Source of the DNA: JADCRZ01 sp037718865
GTDB lineage: Bacteria > Bacteroidota > Bacteroidia > Chitinophagales > Chitinophagaceae
Length of the DNA: 64,000 bases
Assembly: GCA_037718865.1 (NCBI GenBank)
Contig: JBBJMP010000005.1
Span: forward strand, 186,001 to 250,000
Direction: 5' to 3'
The stretch's first letter is position 1, and each line of letters opens with the position of its first letter. This document shows positions 52,668 through 61,830 of the stretch, one piece after another. The notes beneath the pieces were generated by a model. That model saw nothing but the letters and a program-made list of their open reading frames with translations, did not search any database and was not told where the DNA came from. The position numbers were made by a program, and so were the translations under genes.

Positions 52668-53549
52668 TTACGATAAAATATCTTTTCTCCTGAAAATTAT
52701 TACAGCAGAACCTACAAATAACCCTATATAAGTAAGCAATACGGCTAAACTTTTTAAGATGGCCGGCAGGTTTTCAATTGAACCTGCAATGGCCTGTCCT
52801 TCGCCATTGGACCTGGAATAAAAGAAACCTTTCCAGGCCAGCATGTGCGAAGTAAACAGCCATGGTTTAACGGTATCGTCATAAACCGGTATCTGCATTT
52901 CCGATAAAATAGTAAAAACAATGACGATACTGATGGTAGATACGATAGGGCCTATAGCATTTTCTGCAAACACCGATAACAGGAACGACAGTGCAGCCAC
53001 TGTAATCAGCGCCACTGCAGCATAGGCAAATGCTGCCATGTATCGCCATAGAATATCGTTCCGCTGAATTTGTTCCACTACATCATTTCTGATGATCACC
53101 ATGTCATTCGTCCCAAAAAGCATCACACTCAGTACCAGGGACAACAACGCCATCCACAATAATAATAGCAGTGTGTAGATAGCACATGCTGCAAATTTTG
53201 TCAGCATGAAATGGGTACGGCTTACAGGCCGGGTGAGCAACAGACGCAAAGTACCCATATTGGCCTCACCGGCAATCGCATCGCCTGCAACAAAAGCTAC
53301 AAGCAGGGGAACATGGATGAGTAATAAGTTCAAAATAATAAAACATACAAGATATCCGTTTAACAACAATCCAAACGGCACTTCAATGGAATCTTTTAGT
53401 CCGCCCATTAAAAATTCAAGGTAAGATTGCCCATCATACTTCAGTGCAACCTGAACGATTAACACCATTGCAGCAATAGCCACAAAACTGATATAGGTAC
53501 GTGGCCTCCTGAAGATCTTGAATAGTTCAATCCGTAAAAGCCCCGACAT
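52668..53549 (-). CDS. ABC transporter permease (ABC-2 type)
   Basis: A 293-aa membrane protein with about six membrane segments of the ABC-2/NatB type. It opens MSGLLRIELFKIFRRPRTYI, and a long cytoplasmic stretch contains EANMGTLRLLLTRPVSRTHFML, the usual ABC-2 coupling region. Its start overlaps the ATPase gene end by 23 bp, so they are co-translated. Substrate unknown. Confidence 0.88.
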   Translation of the reverse strand: MSGLLRIELFKIFRRPRTYISFVAIAAMVLIVQVALKYDGQSYLEFLMGGLKDSIEVPFGLLLNGYLVCFIILNLLLIHVPLLVAFVAGDAIAGEANMGTLRLLLTRPVSRTHFMLTKFAACAIYTLLLLLWMALLSLVLSVMLFGTNDMVIIRNDVVEQIQRNDILWRYMAAFAYAAVALITVAALSFLLSVFAENAIGPIVSTISIVIVFTILSEMQIPVYDDTVKPWLFTSHMLAWKGFFYSRSNGEGQAIAGSIENLPAILKSLAVLLTYIGLFVGSAVIIFRRKDILS

Positions 53550-54462
53550 ATTGCTTACCTGCTGTTATTTGTAAAAAATAATTTTCCAGAGAATTTTTTG
53601 GCTGTATGGATACAATACCAATGCCCGCGTAAACAAGATCATGCACCAAAGCGGGGATATCGGTTTTGGATATGCGGAACTGGATCGTATCTGACACACG
53701 ACTTATTAGTAACGATTGCCACCGGGTTGTGTTGATAAAATTCAGTGCAAAAGAAGGGTCGGTTGTCTGCAACTGCACAATGGTCCGCGAAGGATCAAAC
53801 AAGTCTTTTACGCTTCCTTCAACCACTTTTTTCCCTTTATCTATGATAAGCATTCTTGTAGCGATCTGTTCAATTTCACTTAGCAAATGCGATGATACCA
53901 TAACCGTTTTATTCAGATGCCTGCTTAAATGCAGGATAAGGTTCCGCATGTCAGCAATCCCCTGTGGGTCCAATCCATTAGTAGGCTCATCCAGAATGAT
54001 CAGGCTTGGGTCATGTACCAAAGCTACGGCTATGCCTAAACGCTGCTTCATGCCCTGTGAGTAAGTGGCCACCTTACTATGAGCCCTGTCTGCCAGACCT
54101 ACCAGAGCCAACTGATCCATAAGTATCCGGGCAGATGTACGTACGGCATTTATACGAGCAAACAAAGAAAGGTTTTCGTAACCGGTAAGATACTGGTACA
54201 GATCAGGCCGTTCGATAATAGCGCCCACCTGCTGTAAAATAGCTTTGCGGTGGGTTCGTAAATTCATTCCAAAAATTTCTATCTCACCTGCGCTTGGTTC
54301 AATCAGCGTTAGTAACATCCTGATGGTTGTTGACTTGCCCGCTCCGTTCTGACCAAGAAATCCATATACGTCTGATGGTTGAACAGTAAAAGACAGATCA
54401 TCCACAGCCTTTACATCTTTGAATTGCTTGCTCAAAGAAGAAACGGAGACTATTACAGACAT
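53527..54462 (-). CDS. ABC transporter ATP-binding protein
   Basis: A 311-aa ATPase of the CcmA/NatA type. Walker A GQNGAGKST, Q-loop around VGAIIERPDLYQYLTGYENL, signature YSQGMKQRLGIA, Walker B LIILDEPTNGLDPQG, switch His in MVSSHLLSE. A C-terminal extension (about 225-311) is family-typical. It pairs with the overlapping permease gene and follows a winged-helix regulator and two membrane proteins. Confidence 0.93.
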   Translation of the reverse strand: MSVIVSVSSLSKQFKDVKAVDDLSFTVQPSDVYGFLGQNGAGKSTTIRMLLTLIEPSAGEIEIFGMNLRTHRKAILQQVGAIIERPDLYQYLTGYENLSLFARINAVRTSARILMDQLALVGLADRAHSKVATYSQGMKQRLGIAVALVHDPSLIILDEPTNGLDPQGIADMRNLILHLSRHLNKTVMVSSHLLSEIEQIATRMLIIDKGKKVVEGSVKDLFDPSRTIVQLQTTDPSFALNFINTTRWQSLLISRVSDTIQFRISKTDIPALVHDLVYAGIGIVSIQPKNSLENYFLQITAGKQYVGAFTD

Positions 54463-54545
54463 ACATTAATGATTGAACAATTACCTGCTTTAACAGGGTG
54501 GATCGCTAATTGTTGAAAATAAGTGTAAACAGGTAATCTATTTCC

Positions 54546-54836
54546 TTACTTATCATGAGACAGATAAGATTGAAGATTTCTTACATATTCATCGAATGCA
54601 TCCACTCCTTTAGGAGTAATTTTGCAGGTTGTCAGCGGGTAGTTGTCTTTAAACTGCTTAACCACATCAATATATCCAACTTCTTTCAATTTATTGATTT
54701 GCACACTCAGATTACCAGCCGTAGAATTTGTTTTTTCTTTGAGAAAGGTAAATTCGGCTTCCTTAACGCTGATAAGCAACGAAATAATGGCCAGGCGAAG
54801 CTGCGAATGTAATATAGGATCAAGCTCTTTGAACAT
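54546..54836 (-). CDS. Winged-helix transcriptional regulator
   Basis: A 96-aa single-domain winged-helix DNA-binding protein (HTH_34-like, ArsR/MarR fold). It opens MFKELDPILHSQLRLAIISL; the recognition helix is in NSTAGNLSVQINKLKEVGYI, and the wing in KDNYPLTTCKITPKG. Such regulators in Bacteroidota often sit next to membrane proteins like the two upstream here. The gene overlaps the end of the 199-aa membrane protein gene by 17 bp. Confidence 0.9.
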   Translation of the reverse strand: MFKELDPILHSQLRLAIISLLISVKEAEFTFLKEKTNSTAGNLSVQINKLKEVGYIDVVKQFKDNYPLTTCKITPKGVDAFDEYVRNLQSYLSHDK

Positions 54837-55419
54837 GTACTGCCTTCATATATTTAATACGCAAAATTATTCCAGGTATGATCCATGCCGCTGTTGCACC
54901 TGCTGCCACCAACAGATGGGCATGGTAACCCTTATATAAGAAAGCTATGATAGAAAGTATCCAGCAGGTAATGCCCCCCACTATGAATGGCTTGAATTTA
55001 CTGATGCATCCACTGATAAATGTAGGCATTCCGAAGAACAAAAGCAGAACCGGCAGAGTCGTATAACCAATCCCGGCATAACCACCCGCCAGGGTGAGAA
55101 TCAAAATACAAATACCAAAAGCAGACCATACATAGACATTGACATCTTCTGCATAGGTTCTTGCCTTACGGTATTTTCTTTCGATACGCCCATAGTATAA
55201 TTGGATGAAAAAAGTGAAAATCATCAACAGGAAGGGGTTGAATGGGAGGTCGAATCCTTTAACGGTGGCATCTAAATACGCCAGCGAAAAGCAGATCAGG
55301 TTAGTAAATCCCCACAATAGGGCTCCCGTACCGCTCTCATAGTAAACATTTTTCGCTGTGTTGATCATGCTGGTGATCAACGCAAGGCTTTCTTCTTCCG
55401 TCAGTTTTTTATCTTCCAT
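54820..55419 (-). CDS. Membrane protein of unknown function, paralog A
   Basis: A 199-aa protein with about six membrane segments and a short soluble N-terminus containing LTEEESLALITSMINTAKN. It shares this EExLxLIxxMI motif and overall helix pattern with the next gene upstream, so they are paralogs. No transport or enzyme motif is visible. It lies between its paralog and the winged-helix regulator, and its last codons overlap that gene. Confidence 0.8.
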   Translation of the reverse strand: MEDKKLTEEESLALITSMINTAKNVYYESGTGALLWGFTNLICFSLAYLDATVKGFDLPFNPFLLMIFTFFIQLYYGRIERKYRKARTYAEDVNVYVWSAFGICILILTLAGGYAGIGYTTLPVLLLFFGMPTFISGCISKFKPFIVGGITCWILSIIAFLYKGYHAHLLVAAGATAAWIIPGIILRIKYMKAVHVQRA

Positions 55420-55449
55420 AATCAGGATGCTAGTTAACAGGTTTCAATC

Positions 55450-56028
55450 CTATGAGTGATGATATTTTATTCTCAGCAAATGGCCGGGAATAATGTAACT
55501 GATCAGTATGGCGCCAGCCGCAAACAGCATTTGTTCATCCATAGAGAACCACACCGCTATGGCTGCCAGCATCCAGCAAATGATTCCTCCCCATACCAAC
55601 GGTTGAAATTGTAAGATCTTACCGGATACATACGTGCCTACGCCATACAAGGTTATAAAAAAGGGGTAACAATTTTGCCAGCCCAATCTGAAAAATAACA
55701 GGCAAAAAACAAAAAAAGTGATGCCCAAACCTGTCCACAGATAACCCATGCCTTCGCCGACATAAGTCTTGACCTTTAGCCTTCGCCTTTCATTTCTTTG
55801 TAAAAGCATGGTTATGACAAAACATAGTACTGAAATCCACCACACATGGTAATGATAAGGATTCTTGAATATCGCTTTTAACACAAATTGCCCAAGCAGG
55901 GCCAGCAAGGTAGCCCATCCCCATATCAGGAAATAATGACTGGAACCAGAAAAACCCTGACGGGTTTTTTCGATCATATTTCTGATCAGTTGCAAACTTT
56001 CTTCTGCCGAAAAAGTTTCATTTGTCAT
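55450..56028 (-). CDS. Membrane protein of unknown function, paralog B
   Basis: A 192-aa protein with about six membrane segments; the N-terminus reads FSAEESLQLIRNMIEKTRQ, the same motif as its paralog downstream. Helix spacing and the loop KILQFQPLVWGGIICWML match the other copy's KFKPFIVGGITCWIL. The 30-nt gap points to one transcript. A hairpin at 56070-56112 lies upstream. Confidence 0.8.
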   Translation of the reverse strand: MTNETFSAEESLQLIRNMIEKTRQGFSGSSHYFLIWGWATLLALLGQFVLKAIFKNPYHYHVWWISVLCFVITMLLQRNERRRLKVKTYVGEGMGYLWTGLGITFFVFCLLFFRLGWQNCYPFFITLYGVGTYVSGKILQFQPLVWGGIICWMLAAIAVWFSMDEQMLFAAGAILISYIIPGHLLRIKYHHS

Positions 56029-56069
56029 TGCCTATGAATATGAGTTACGAATTGAAGTTTAGATTATTA

Positions 56070-56112
56070 TTCCCCTCCTTTTTCAAGGAGGGGAAGGTTT
56101 GTGCAGCAAACC
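56070..56112. repeat. Tandem hairpins, C/G-rich intergenic element
   Basis: TTCCCCTCCTT and AAGGAGGGGAA (56070-56080, 56085-56095) form a perfect 11-bp stem with loop TTTC. A second stem, GGTTTG/CAAACC (56096-56112), follows at once. It lies between two leftward genes and resembles CCCCTCC-type repeats that I recall in Bacteroidota intergenic regions. Confidence 0.55.
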
Positions 56113-56131
56113 GGGGTGTTATGTAAGTACA

Positions 56132-56773
56132 CTAGTTAGTCTGCGCAATAAAATATTGCGTACTTGCCTTCCCCCAATTGGGATGCAGTTCGGTTTCAGG
56201 CTTAAACGTTTCAAACATCTGAAGTGCTTTTGAAAACAATTCCTTTGCAGGAGCTTTACCCCCGCCAAATGCTTCCGGGGTATAAAATTTAGACTGGCCT
56301 TCCAAAAATACGGGACGGGGATTTGCGGGATTTAAGGTCTTTGCTTTCTCAATATATGTGCTGGAAGCTTGTCCGTATTGCTGCCAGCGGGTTTGAGGAT
56401 CAACCATCATGTGCGAAGAAGCAATCATGCTTTTAATCACACATATTTCAGAATTTTCCTCTCCTGCCAGCTCTTCGGTCTTTTTAATAAGCTGCTCGGC
56501 CTTATCTGCCAAACCATCAGTTTTAGATTTATCTTTCTCCATAAAAGCACTCATCACGGTGGCATAACCCGCATAATAATAAGGCAGCCATTGTGTTTTC
56601 TCCGCTTCTGCAATCCGTTCGAAATTGTTGGACAGCTCAGCCAGATTTCCTTTTATCATGGCAGAATCCAATTGAGCAATATTTGTTTTCATTGCCTTTA
56701 TATACTTCTCATTCTGTCCGAACAGGGATACAGAAAATATGGCTATGGCAATGACTAAAAAGGTCTTTTTCAT
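56132..56773 (-). CDS. Exported helical (TPR-like) protein, 213 aa
   Basis: A signal peptide (MKKTFLVIAIAIFSVSLFGQ) is followed by an all-helical mature protein with TPR-like pattern: EKYIKAMKTNIAQLDSAMIK, LPYYYAGYATVMSAF, and repeated DKAEQLIKKTEELAG-type helices. AFGGGKAPAKELFSKALQMF is a strongly conserved-looking segment. Likely periplasmic scaffold or binding protein. It is co-directional with the membrane genes downstream and 16 nt from the 2TM gene upstream. Confidence 0.75.
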   Translation of the reverse strand: MKKTFLVIAIAIFSVSLFGQNEKYIKAMKTNIAQLDSAMIKGNLAELSNNFERIAEAEKTQWLPYYYAGYATVMSAFMEKDKSKTDGLADKAEQLIKKTEELAGEENSEICVIKSMIASSHMMVDPQTRWQQYGQASSTYIEKAKTLNPANPRPVFLEGQSKFYTPEAFGGGKAPAKELFSKALQMFETFKPETELHPNWGKASTQYFIAQTN

Positions 56774-56789
56774 GATTTTAATTTTGTAA

Positions 56790-57101
56790 TTATAAACGAT
56801 TGTTTTGCTGCATTAATTTTTGATATTCCCTTTCCGCCAGGTCCTGCCTGGGGTACACATAGGCCCTGATATAATGAATTACCAAACCGATGCCCCAGCC
56901 CAGTGTTGGATATAACGGCCAGGGAACCTGGTGTCTGCCTGTACTGGCACCGGTGAAATACCAGAGCATCCATAGAAAGGCGTTTACGGCCAGGTAGGAT
57001 ACCACATTTGTTTTAAAACCGGCTCTGCGTTGAGCCATTGCCCATAATTGGGGGTCCTTGTTGCTGTTTTGAAAAGATGTTGTCAGTTCCATAATGTTCA
57101 T
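56790..57101 (-). CDS. 2TM domain protein
   Basis: A 103-aa protein with the 2TM domain: a soluble N-terminus with DPQLWAMAQRRAGFKTNV, membrane segment 1 (VSYLAVNAFLWMLWYF), a short loop, membrane segment 2 (LYPTLGWGIGLVIHYIRAYV), and a charged coiled end (LAEREYQKLMQQ). The ARRRVGFK-like motif before the first segment is the family mark. It heads the leftward operon containing the winged-helix regulator and ABC transporter. Such domains are frequent next to LytTR or HTH regulators. Confidence 0.9.
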   Translation of the reverse strand: MNIMELTTSFQNSNKDPQLWAMAQRRAGFKTNVVSYLAVNAFLWMLWYFTGASTGRHQVPWPLYPTLGWGIGLVIHYIRAYVYPRQDLAEREYQKLMQQNNRL

Positions 57102-57144
57102 TTAGAATGTATGTACAATTTTTGTTTACGAAGAAAAGAAATCC

Positions 57145-59409
57145 TTATAGATTACTATTGATGATGTCATCCGTTCTGTCAACGCCAAAACTCAGAAAAC
57201 AACCTAAAAAGAAAAAGCGGTTAGCCGGTGGTGTTACAGCTTCCCTGCGCATTCCGTTATAAGAATAATTGTATCCGAATACCTGCTTATTTCCCAATAC
57301 ATTATTAACAGAAAAAACGAACACGGTAAATTTATTGGCGCTCGGCTTATTTATGTTGGGAAGATAATTCACGCTAAAACTCAGACTGTTGTAATTGATG
57401 GTTTTACCTTGATCCGCTATTTTGTACCGGTTAGTTGGTTGATCATACCGGATGTTATAATAAGGCCGCCCTGATGCAAATGTGTAAGAGCCGTTAAACT
57501 GGGTTTTTAATGCGGTTACAAATTTTTTAACAACAAGCGACGTGGTATGGTCAGCGGCAAAGCTGGGCTGGATAGCTGCCGGGTAGTTTAAGTAGTCACG
57601 CTTCGTATCGAGATAGGAATAAGATATCCAGTAGTCCACGTTCTTAAATGTCTTCCTGTCCCGCCAGAAAATTTCAAAGCCCTTGGCGTCACCATATCCT
57701 GCATTGTTTATGCTATCGCTTTGATTTACTACAGGAAGGGTTTTAATGAGGTTTTGATATTTTTTATAAAACAATTCAGCGCGAAGGGTATAGTTGCGCG
57801 TCACTTTCTGATAGTTGGCGATATAGTGGGTTGCCCTGGTGTATTGCAATGCTTTAAACCGGTAGTTACGTATAAAAAAAGTATTGTCTGGTTTCTGGTA
57901 GAACGTTCCATATGCCAGTGAAACTTGTCCTGCATCCCCTAATTTGTAGGCTAGTGAAACCCGGGGTACAATATTGGCCTTATTCAACAAGGAAGAATGC
58001 TCTACCCTTGTGCCGATCTTTCCAGCCAGGTCATTCGTCAGATAAATGTCAACCTCGGTAAAGGCAGCCTTGAAATGATCGGTTGCCTTTGTCGATGCAT
58101 TATTTACGGAATCGTTTGAAAAATCATTGTTGTCTTCATTATAAAAATATTCTCCCCCTACCCGGAACATACTCAGGCCTTTTAGCCTTCGTTCAAAAAC
58201 AGCCCTGGCTACGGCCGAAGCAGCATCGGCATTTACCTTAAAGTTTTTTTGGGAAAACGGAAATTGACGAAGACCTTGCTTGTGGTTAGTCTGGTCCTGC
58301 AATTCATTACTTATTTTGTCCGTGTTGGTGCTGTAAGATAATCCGAGATTCATCCTCCAGCTTTTTCCCAGGTGTTCCTTCCAGGACAAATTAGCGTATA
58401 CGTTTGTGTTTTCCAACCCAAAGGCATTTTTTAAATTAGCCGAATCGATATCCGATCTGCGAAGTCCCAGCCGGCTTGCATTAAAGTAACCATAGAATTT
58501 CAGCATCCCTGTCTTTGAGGTTTTTACTCTATAATTAATGTCGGCATTGTGAAATTCAGGTACCTGGAAATAATCTGGCTTCTGCTTCACCAGTTTAAAG
58601 TAAGGTAGTAAATTGGTGTAATTATAACTGCCACCCCAGCTAGAACGCTTATCCTTTGAAAGCTGCTGGTAACCGGCATTTAGCCCAACGGAGGAAAACC
58701 CCAGGTTGGCAGAGCTTTTTTCCGGCAGGTCAATACTTTCCAGTAATACAACGGAGGAGAGTGCCTGGCCATAAAGGGCTGAATAACCTCCCGAGCTAAA
58801 GACCGTTCCCTTAAACAAGAAGGGCGAAAACCGGCCCCGCTGGGCAATGTCGGGAACGCTGCTGAAAAAGAAATTGTTGACCGGCGTTCCGTCTATAAAA
58901 ACTTTGGATTCTCCGGCTGTGCCCCCACGGACAAACAATCCTTCGCTTTCTCCGACCTGCTGAGCTCCTGGTAAAGTTCTAAGCGCGCTGGTTACATCGG
59001 CATTTGCGCTGGCCGTGGTGACTATATCAATCGGGTTTAACACCGTTGTTCTTTTGGTATCGCTTGCTTCAAATGTACCTGCCGTAATGACTACTGCCGT
59101 TAACTCACTTGGCTCTTCCTTTAAATTAATGTCAAGGGTGAGGGGTGAACCGGCAAGGTTTATTTTTTGCTCGAAAGGATTGTAGCCAATAGAGCTTGCC
59201 ATTATTGACCGTTCACCAGACTCGGTGGTTTTAAAGGAATATTTACCTGTGGAATCAGACGTACCACCGTCGTAGGAATCTTTAATGCTGATGCTTACTC
59301 CTGGAACCGGTTTACCCTTATTGTCTTTGATCCGGCCTGAGATAGCGGTTTGGGCAAAGCCGGTTCCGTAAAGAAGGATGAAAACGAGTAAGTAAGGTAA
59401 CTTAATCAC
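57145..59409 (-). CDS. TonB-dependent receptor
   Basis: A 754-aa outer-membrane receptor. After a signal peptide (MIKLPYLLVFILLYGTGFAQ) comes a carboxypeptidase-regulatory-like beta domain (about 23-100, GRIKDNKGKPVPGVSISIKD), then the plug domain with TLPGAQQVGESEGLFVRGG, and a 22-strand barrel to the end. No SusD partner is adjacent, so it need not be a glycan importer; siderophore, vitamin or metal uptake are possible. It lies 138 nt downstream of atpA on the same strand, separated by the repeat at 59477-59533. Confidence 0.93.
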   Translation of the reverse strand: MIKLPYLLVFILLYGTGFAQTAISGRIKDNKGKPVPGVSISIKDSYDGGTSDSTGKYSFKTTESGERSIMASSIGYNPFEQKINLAGSPLTLDINLKEEPSELTAVVITAGTFEASDTKRTTVLNPIDIVTTASANADVTSALRTLPGAQQVGESEGLFVRGGTAGESKVFIDGTPVNNFFFSSVPDIAQRGRFSPFLFKGTVFSSGGYSALYGQALSSVVLLESIDLPEKSSANLGFSSVGLNAGYQQLSKDKRSSWGGSYNYTNLLPYFKLVKQKPDYFQVPEFHNADINYRVKTSKTGMLKFYGYFNASRLGLRRSDIDSANLKNAFGLENTNVYANLSWKEHLGKSWRMNLGLSYSTNTDKISNELQDQTNHKQGLRQFPFSQKNFKVNADAASAVARAVFERRLKGLSMFRVGGEYFYNEDNNDFSNDSVNNASTKATDHFKAAFTEVDIYLTNDLAGKIGTRVEHSSLLNKANIVPRVSLAYKLGDAGQVSLAYGTFYQKPDNTFFIRNYRFKALQYTRATHYIANYQKVTRNYTLRAELFYKKYQNLIKTLPVVNQSDSINNAGYGDAKGFEIFWRDRKTFKNVDYWISYSYLDTKRDYLNYPAAIQPSFAADHTTSLVVKKFVTALKTQFNGSYTFASGRPYYNIRYDQPTNRYKIADQGKTINYNSLSFSVNYLPNINKPSANKFTVFVFSVNNVLGNKQVFGYNYSYNGMRREAVTPPANRFFFLGCFLSFGVDRTDDIINSNL

Positions 59410-59476
59410 AGTTTGTAAATTTATTATAATAACTAAATAAGTTTATGATATAAACCAAAATTTGTTAAGAAAAATT

Positions 59477-59533
59477 TGCCGCAGAAAAATAGATTAATGA
59501 ACTAGTTGCTCAAAATCTGCGTAATCTACGGCA
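59477..59533. repeat. Inverted repeat after atpA, possible terminator
   Basis: TGCCG-(9 nt)-AGATTA (59477-59496) pairs with TAATCT-A-CGGCA (59522-59533). On the minus strand the structure is followed by an A/T-rich stretch with TTTTT, so it may end the ATP synthase operon. Words of CGCAGATT type link it to the repeat at 43319. Confidence 0.5.
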
Positions 59534-59546
59534 GAACTCTTTCAGA

Positions 59547-61124
59547 TTATTTATACGCCGGCATCATGGACCTCGCCAGTTCAACCATTTTATTTACCCC
59601 GTCTTCCGGCAGGTTGCCCTTCTTGAATTCGTTCAATACTTCCGGCAACTTGTTTTCCATTTCTACCAGGAAATGAGACTCAAATTCTTTGACTTTTTTA
59701 ACAGCCACTTCCCGTAGTAAGCCCTGGGTACCCAGGTAAATGATGGCTACCTGCTTTTCCACGGCCATAGGAGAGAACTGCAGTTGTTTTAAAATTTCAA
59801 CATTACGCCCTCCTTTATCAATAACCATTTTGGTAGCAGGATCCAGATCGCCCCCGAACTTGGAAAATGCTTCCATTTCCCGGTACAGTGCCTGGTCAAG
59901 CTTGAGTGTGCCAGCCACTTTTTTCATCGATTTAATCTGGGCATTACCTCCTACCCTGCTAACTGATATACCCACATTAATGGCTGGACGAATACCTGCA
60001 TTGAAGAGATTGCCTTCCAAGAAAATCTGCCCATCAGTAATGGAAATAACATTTGTAGGGATATAAGCCGATACGTCGCCGGCCTGGGTTTCGATGATAG
60101 GCAATGCCGTGAGTGAACCGCCACCTTTTGCCATGTGCCTGATAGATTCCGGCAAGTCGTTCATCTTCCTGGCAACTTCGTCTTTACTGATGATTTTTGC
60201 CGCTCTCTCCAATAAACGGCTATGCAGGTAAAAAACATCACCGGGATAAGCTTCACGACCGGGCGGTCTTCTCAGCAGCAGGGATACTTCGCGGTAAGCA
60301 ACAGCCTGTTTGGAAAGATCATCATAGATAATCAATGCCGGGCGGCCTGTATCACGGAAAAATTCTCCAATAGCTGCACCGGAAAAGGGTGCATAAAACT
60401 GCTGGGGCGCAGGGTCGGATGCGGAGGCCGCAACAATGATGCTGTAATCCATCGCTCCGTTCTCTTGTAAAACCTTCATAACTCCGGCTATGGTTGAAGC
60501 TTTTTGCCCGATAGCAACATAAATACAATAAACCGGTTTGCCTGCATTATAAAATTCCTTCTGGTTGATAATCGTATCCACACAGATGGCTGACTTACCC
60601 GTCTGGCGATCGCCGATCACAAGCTCGCGCTGGCCACGTCCTATTGGGATCATGGCATCGATAGCCTTTATACCGGTTTGCAAGGGTTCCTTTACCGGTT
60701 CGCGGAAGATCACTCCTGGAGCTTTTCGCTCTAAAGGCATCTCGTATAATTCACCGGTAATAGGCCCTTTGCCATCAATGGGTTCTCCCAAAGTATTGAT
60801 AACACGGCCTACCAGGCCATCTCCTACTTTTATAGAAGCGATTTTTCCGGTCCGGGTAACTTTTGCCCCTTCCTTTATATCACCCTGGTCGCCCATTAAT
60901 ACTACGCCCACATTGTCTTCTTCCAGGTTAAGCGCTATAGCTCTAACGCCGTTCTCGAATTCCACCAGTTCACCCGAGCGAACATTATTCAATCCATACA
61001 CGCGGGCAATGCCGTCACCGACCTGAAGTACGGTACCTACCTCTTCCAGATTAGCGCCCACATTGAAGTTGCTCAATTGCTGACGCAGTATCGCAGAAAT
61101 TTCATCCGGTTTTATATCAGCCAT
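59547..61124 (-). CDS. atpA: F1 ATP synthase subunit alpha
   Basis: AtpA, 525 aa, the non-catalytic nucleotide-binding subunit of F1. P-loop GDRQTGKSAICVD, arginine finger region with SISRVGG-like VGISVSRVGGNAQIK, and the N-terminal beta-barrel (YGLNNVRSGELVEFENG) are intact. Length is standard. It is the last ATP synthase gene here; atpG, which usually follows, is not downstream. Confidence 0.98.
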   Translation of the reverse strand: MADIKPDEISAILRQQLSNFNVGANLEEVGTVLQVGDGIARVYGLNNVRSGELVEFENGVRAIALNLEEDNVGVVLMGDQGDIKEGAKVTRTGKIASIKVGDGLVGRVINTLGEPIDGKGPITGELYEMPLERKAPGVIFREPVKEPLQTGIKAIDAMIPIGRGQRELVIGDRQTGKSAICVDTIINQKEFYNAGKPVYCIYVAIGQKASTIAGVMKVLQENGAMDYSIIVAASASDPAPQQFYAPFSGAAIGEFFRDTGRPALIIYDDLSKQAVAYREVSLLLRRPPGREAYPGDVFYLHSRLLERAAKIISKDEVARKMNDLPESIRHMAKGGGSLTALPIIETQAGDVSAYIPTNVISITDGQIFLEGNLFNAGIRPAINVGISVSRVGGNAQIKSMKKVAGTLKLDQALYREMEAFSKFGGDLDPATKMVIDKGGRNVEILKQLQFSPMAVEKQVAIIYLGTQGLLREVAVKKVKEFESHFLVEMENKLPEVLNEFKKGNLPEDGVNKMVELARSMMPAYK

Positions 61125-61216
61125 AATTATCTTTTTTAATTTATTTCATCCTGTAAAAGTTCATTCTAAAGACTATTCATATTACTCATAATTCCTAACT
61201 CAACACTCGTAACTCA

Positions 61217-61780
61217 TTACCTGATCTTATGCACATAAATATTATCCTGGAACTGTTTTTTAATGTCTTTGAGGTCTCTCAGTACACTTGCGTCTACCAT
61301 GTTATTATTGAATTCCACTATAAAGCCACCTACCAATTCTTCCCTGATTACCGTTTCAAGTTCTATATACTGGAAAGACGTTGAAGAGGTAAATTTATCT
61401 ATGATACTTTGCTTTAGTTCCTCGCTCACCGGCTGAGCTGTAGTCAGCTTTACCTTATGAATTCCTTTGATATCGTTATACATATCAATGAATGCAAAAA
61501 CAATTTCAGGTAGCGTTTGCTCTCTTCCTTTACTGATCATCAGGCTGTTAAAAGATGCCGTAAGTGTGCCCACCTTGCCTTTGGTGATCGCTTCCATAAT
61601 CTGGGCCTTCTTGTCGCTTTTTATAACCGGACTACGCAGCAGTGTCACAAATTCCTTACTTGTTTTGCATATATCCTGCAGGTAAAGCATATCCTTATAC
61701 ACGTTTTCGAGTTGATTATTCTCAACAGCCAGATCTAGTAAGGATTTTGCATACCTCCCCGCCAATCGTGGATTGTGCAT
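61217..61780 (-). CDS. atpH: F1 ATP synthase subunit delta
   Basis: AtpH (delta/OSCP), 187 aa, the stator link between F1 and subunit b. The N-terminal helical domain opens NPRLAGRYAKSLLDLAVE; the C-terminal part has ELVGGFIVEFNNNMVDASV (LxGG[FY]xxxxxxxxxDxS motif), followed by a terminal helix. Spacing to atpF is 50 nt and to atpA 92 nt. Confidence 0.96.
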   Translation of the reverse strand: MHNPRLAGRYAKSLLDLAVENNQLENVYKDMLYLQDICKTSKEFVTLLRSPVIKSDKKAQIMEAITKGKVGTLTASFNSLMISKGREQTLPEIVFAFIDMYNDIKGIHKVKLTTAQPVSEELKQSIIDKFTSSTSFQYIELETVIREELVGGFIVEFNNNMVDASVLRDLKDIKKQFQDNIYVHKIR

Positions 61781-61830
61781 AATATTTCAAGTTTGAATGT
61801 TGAGAGGATCCGGGGATACAATTTGTCGAA

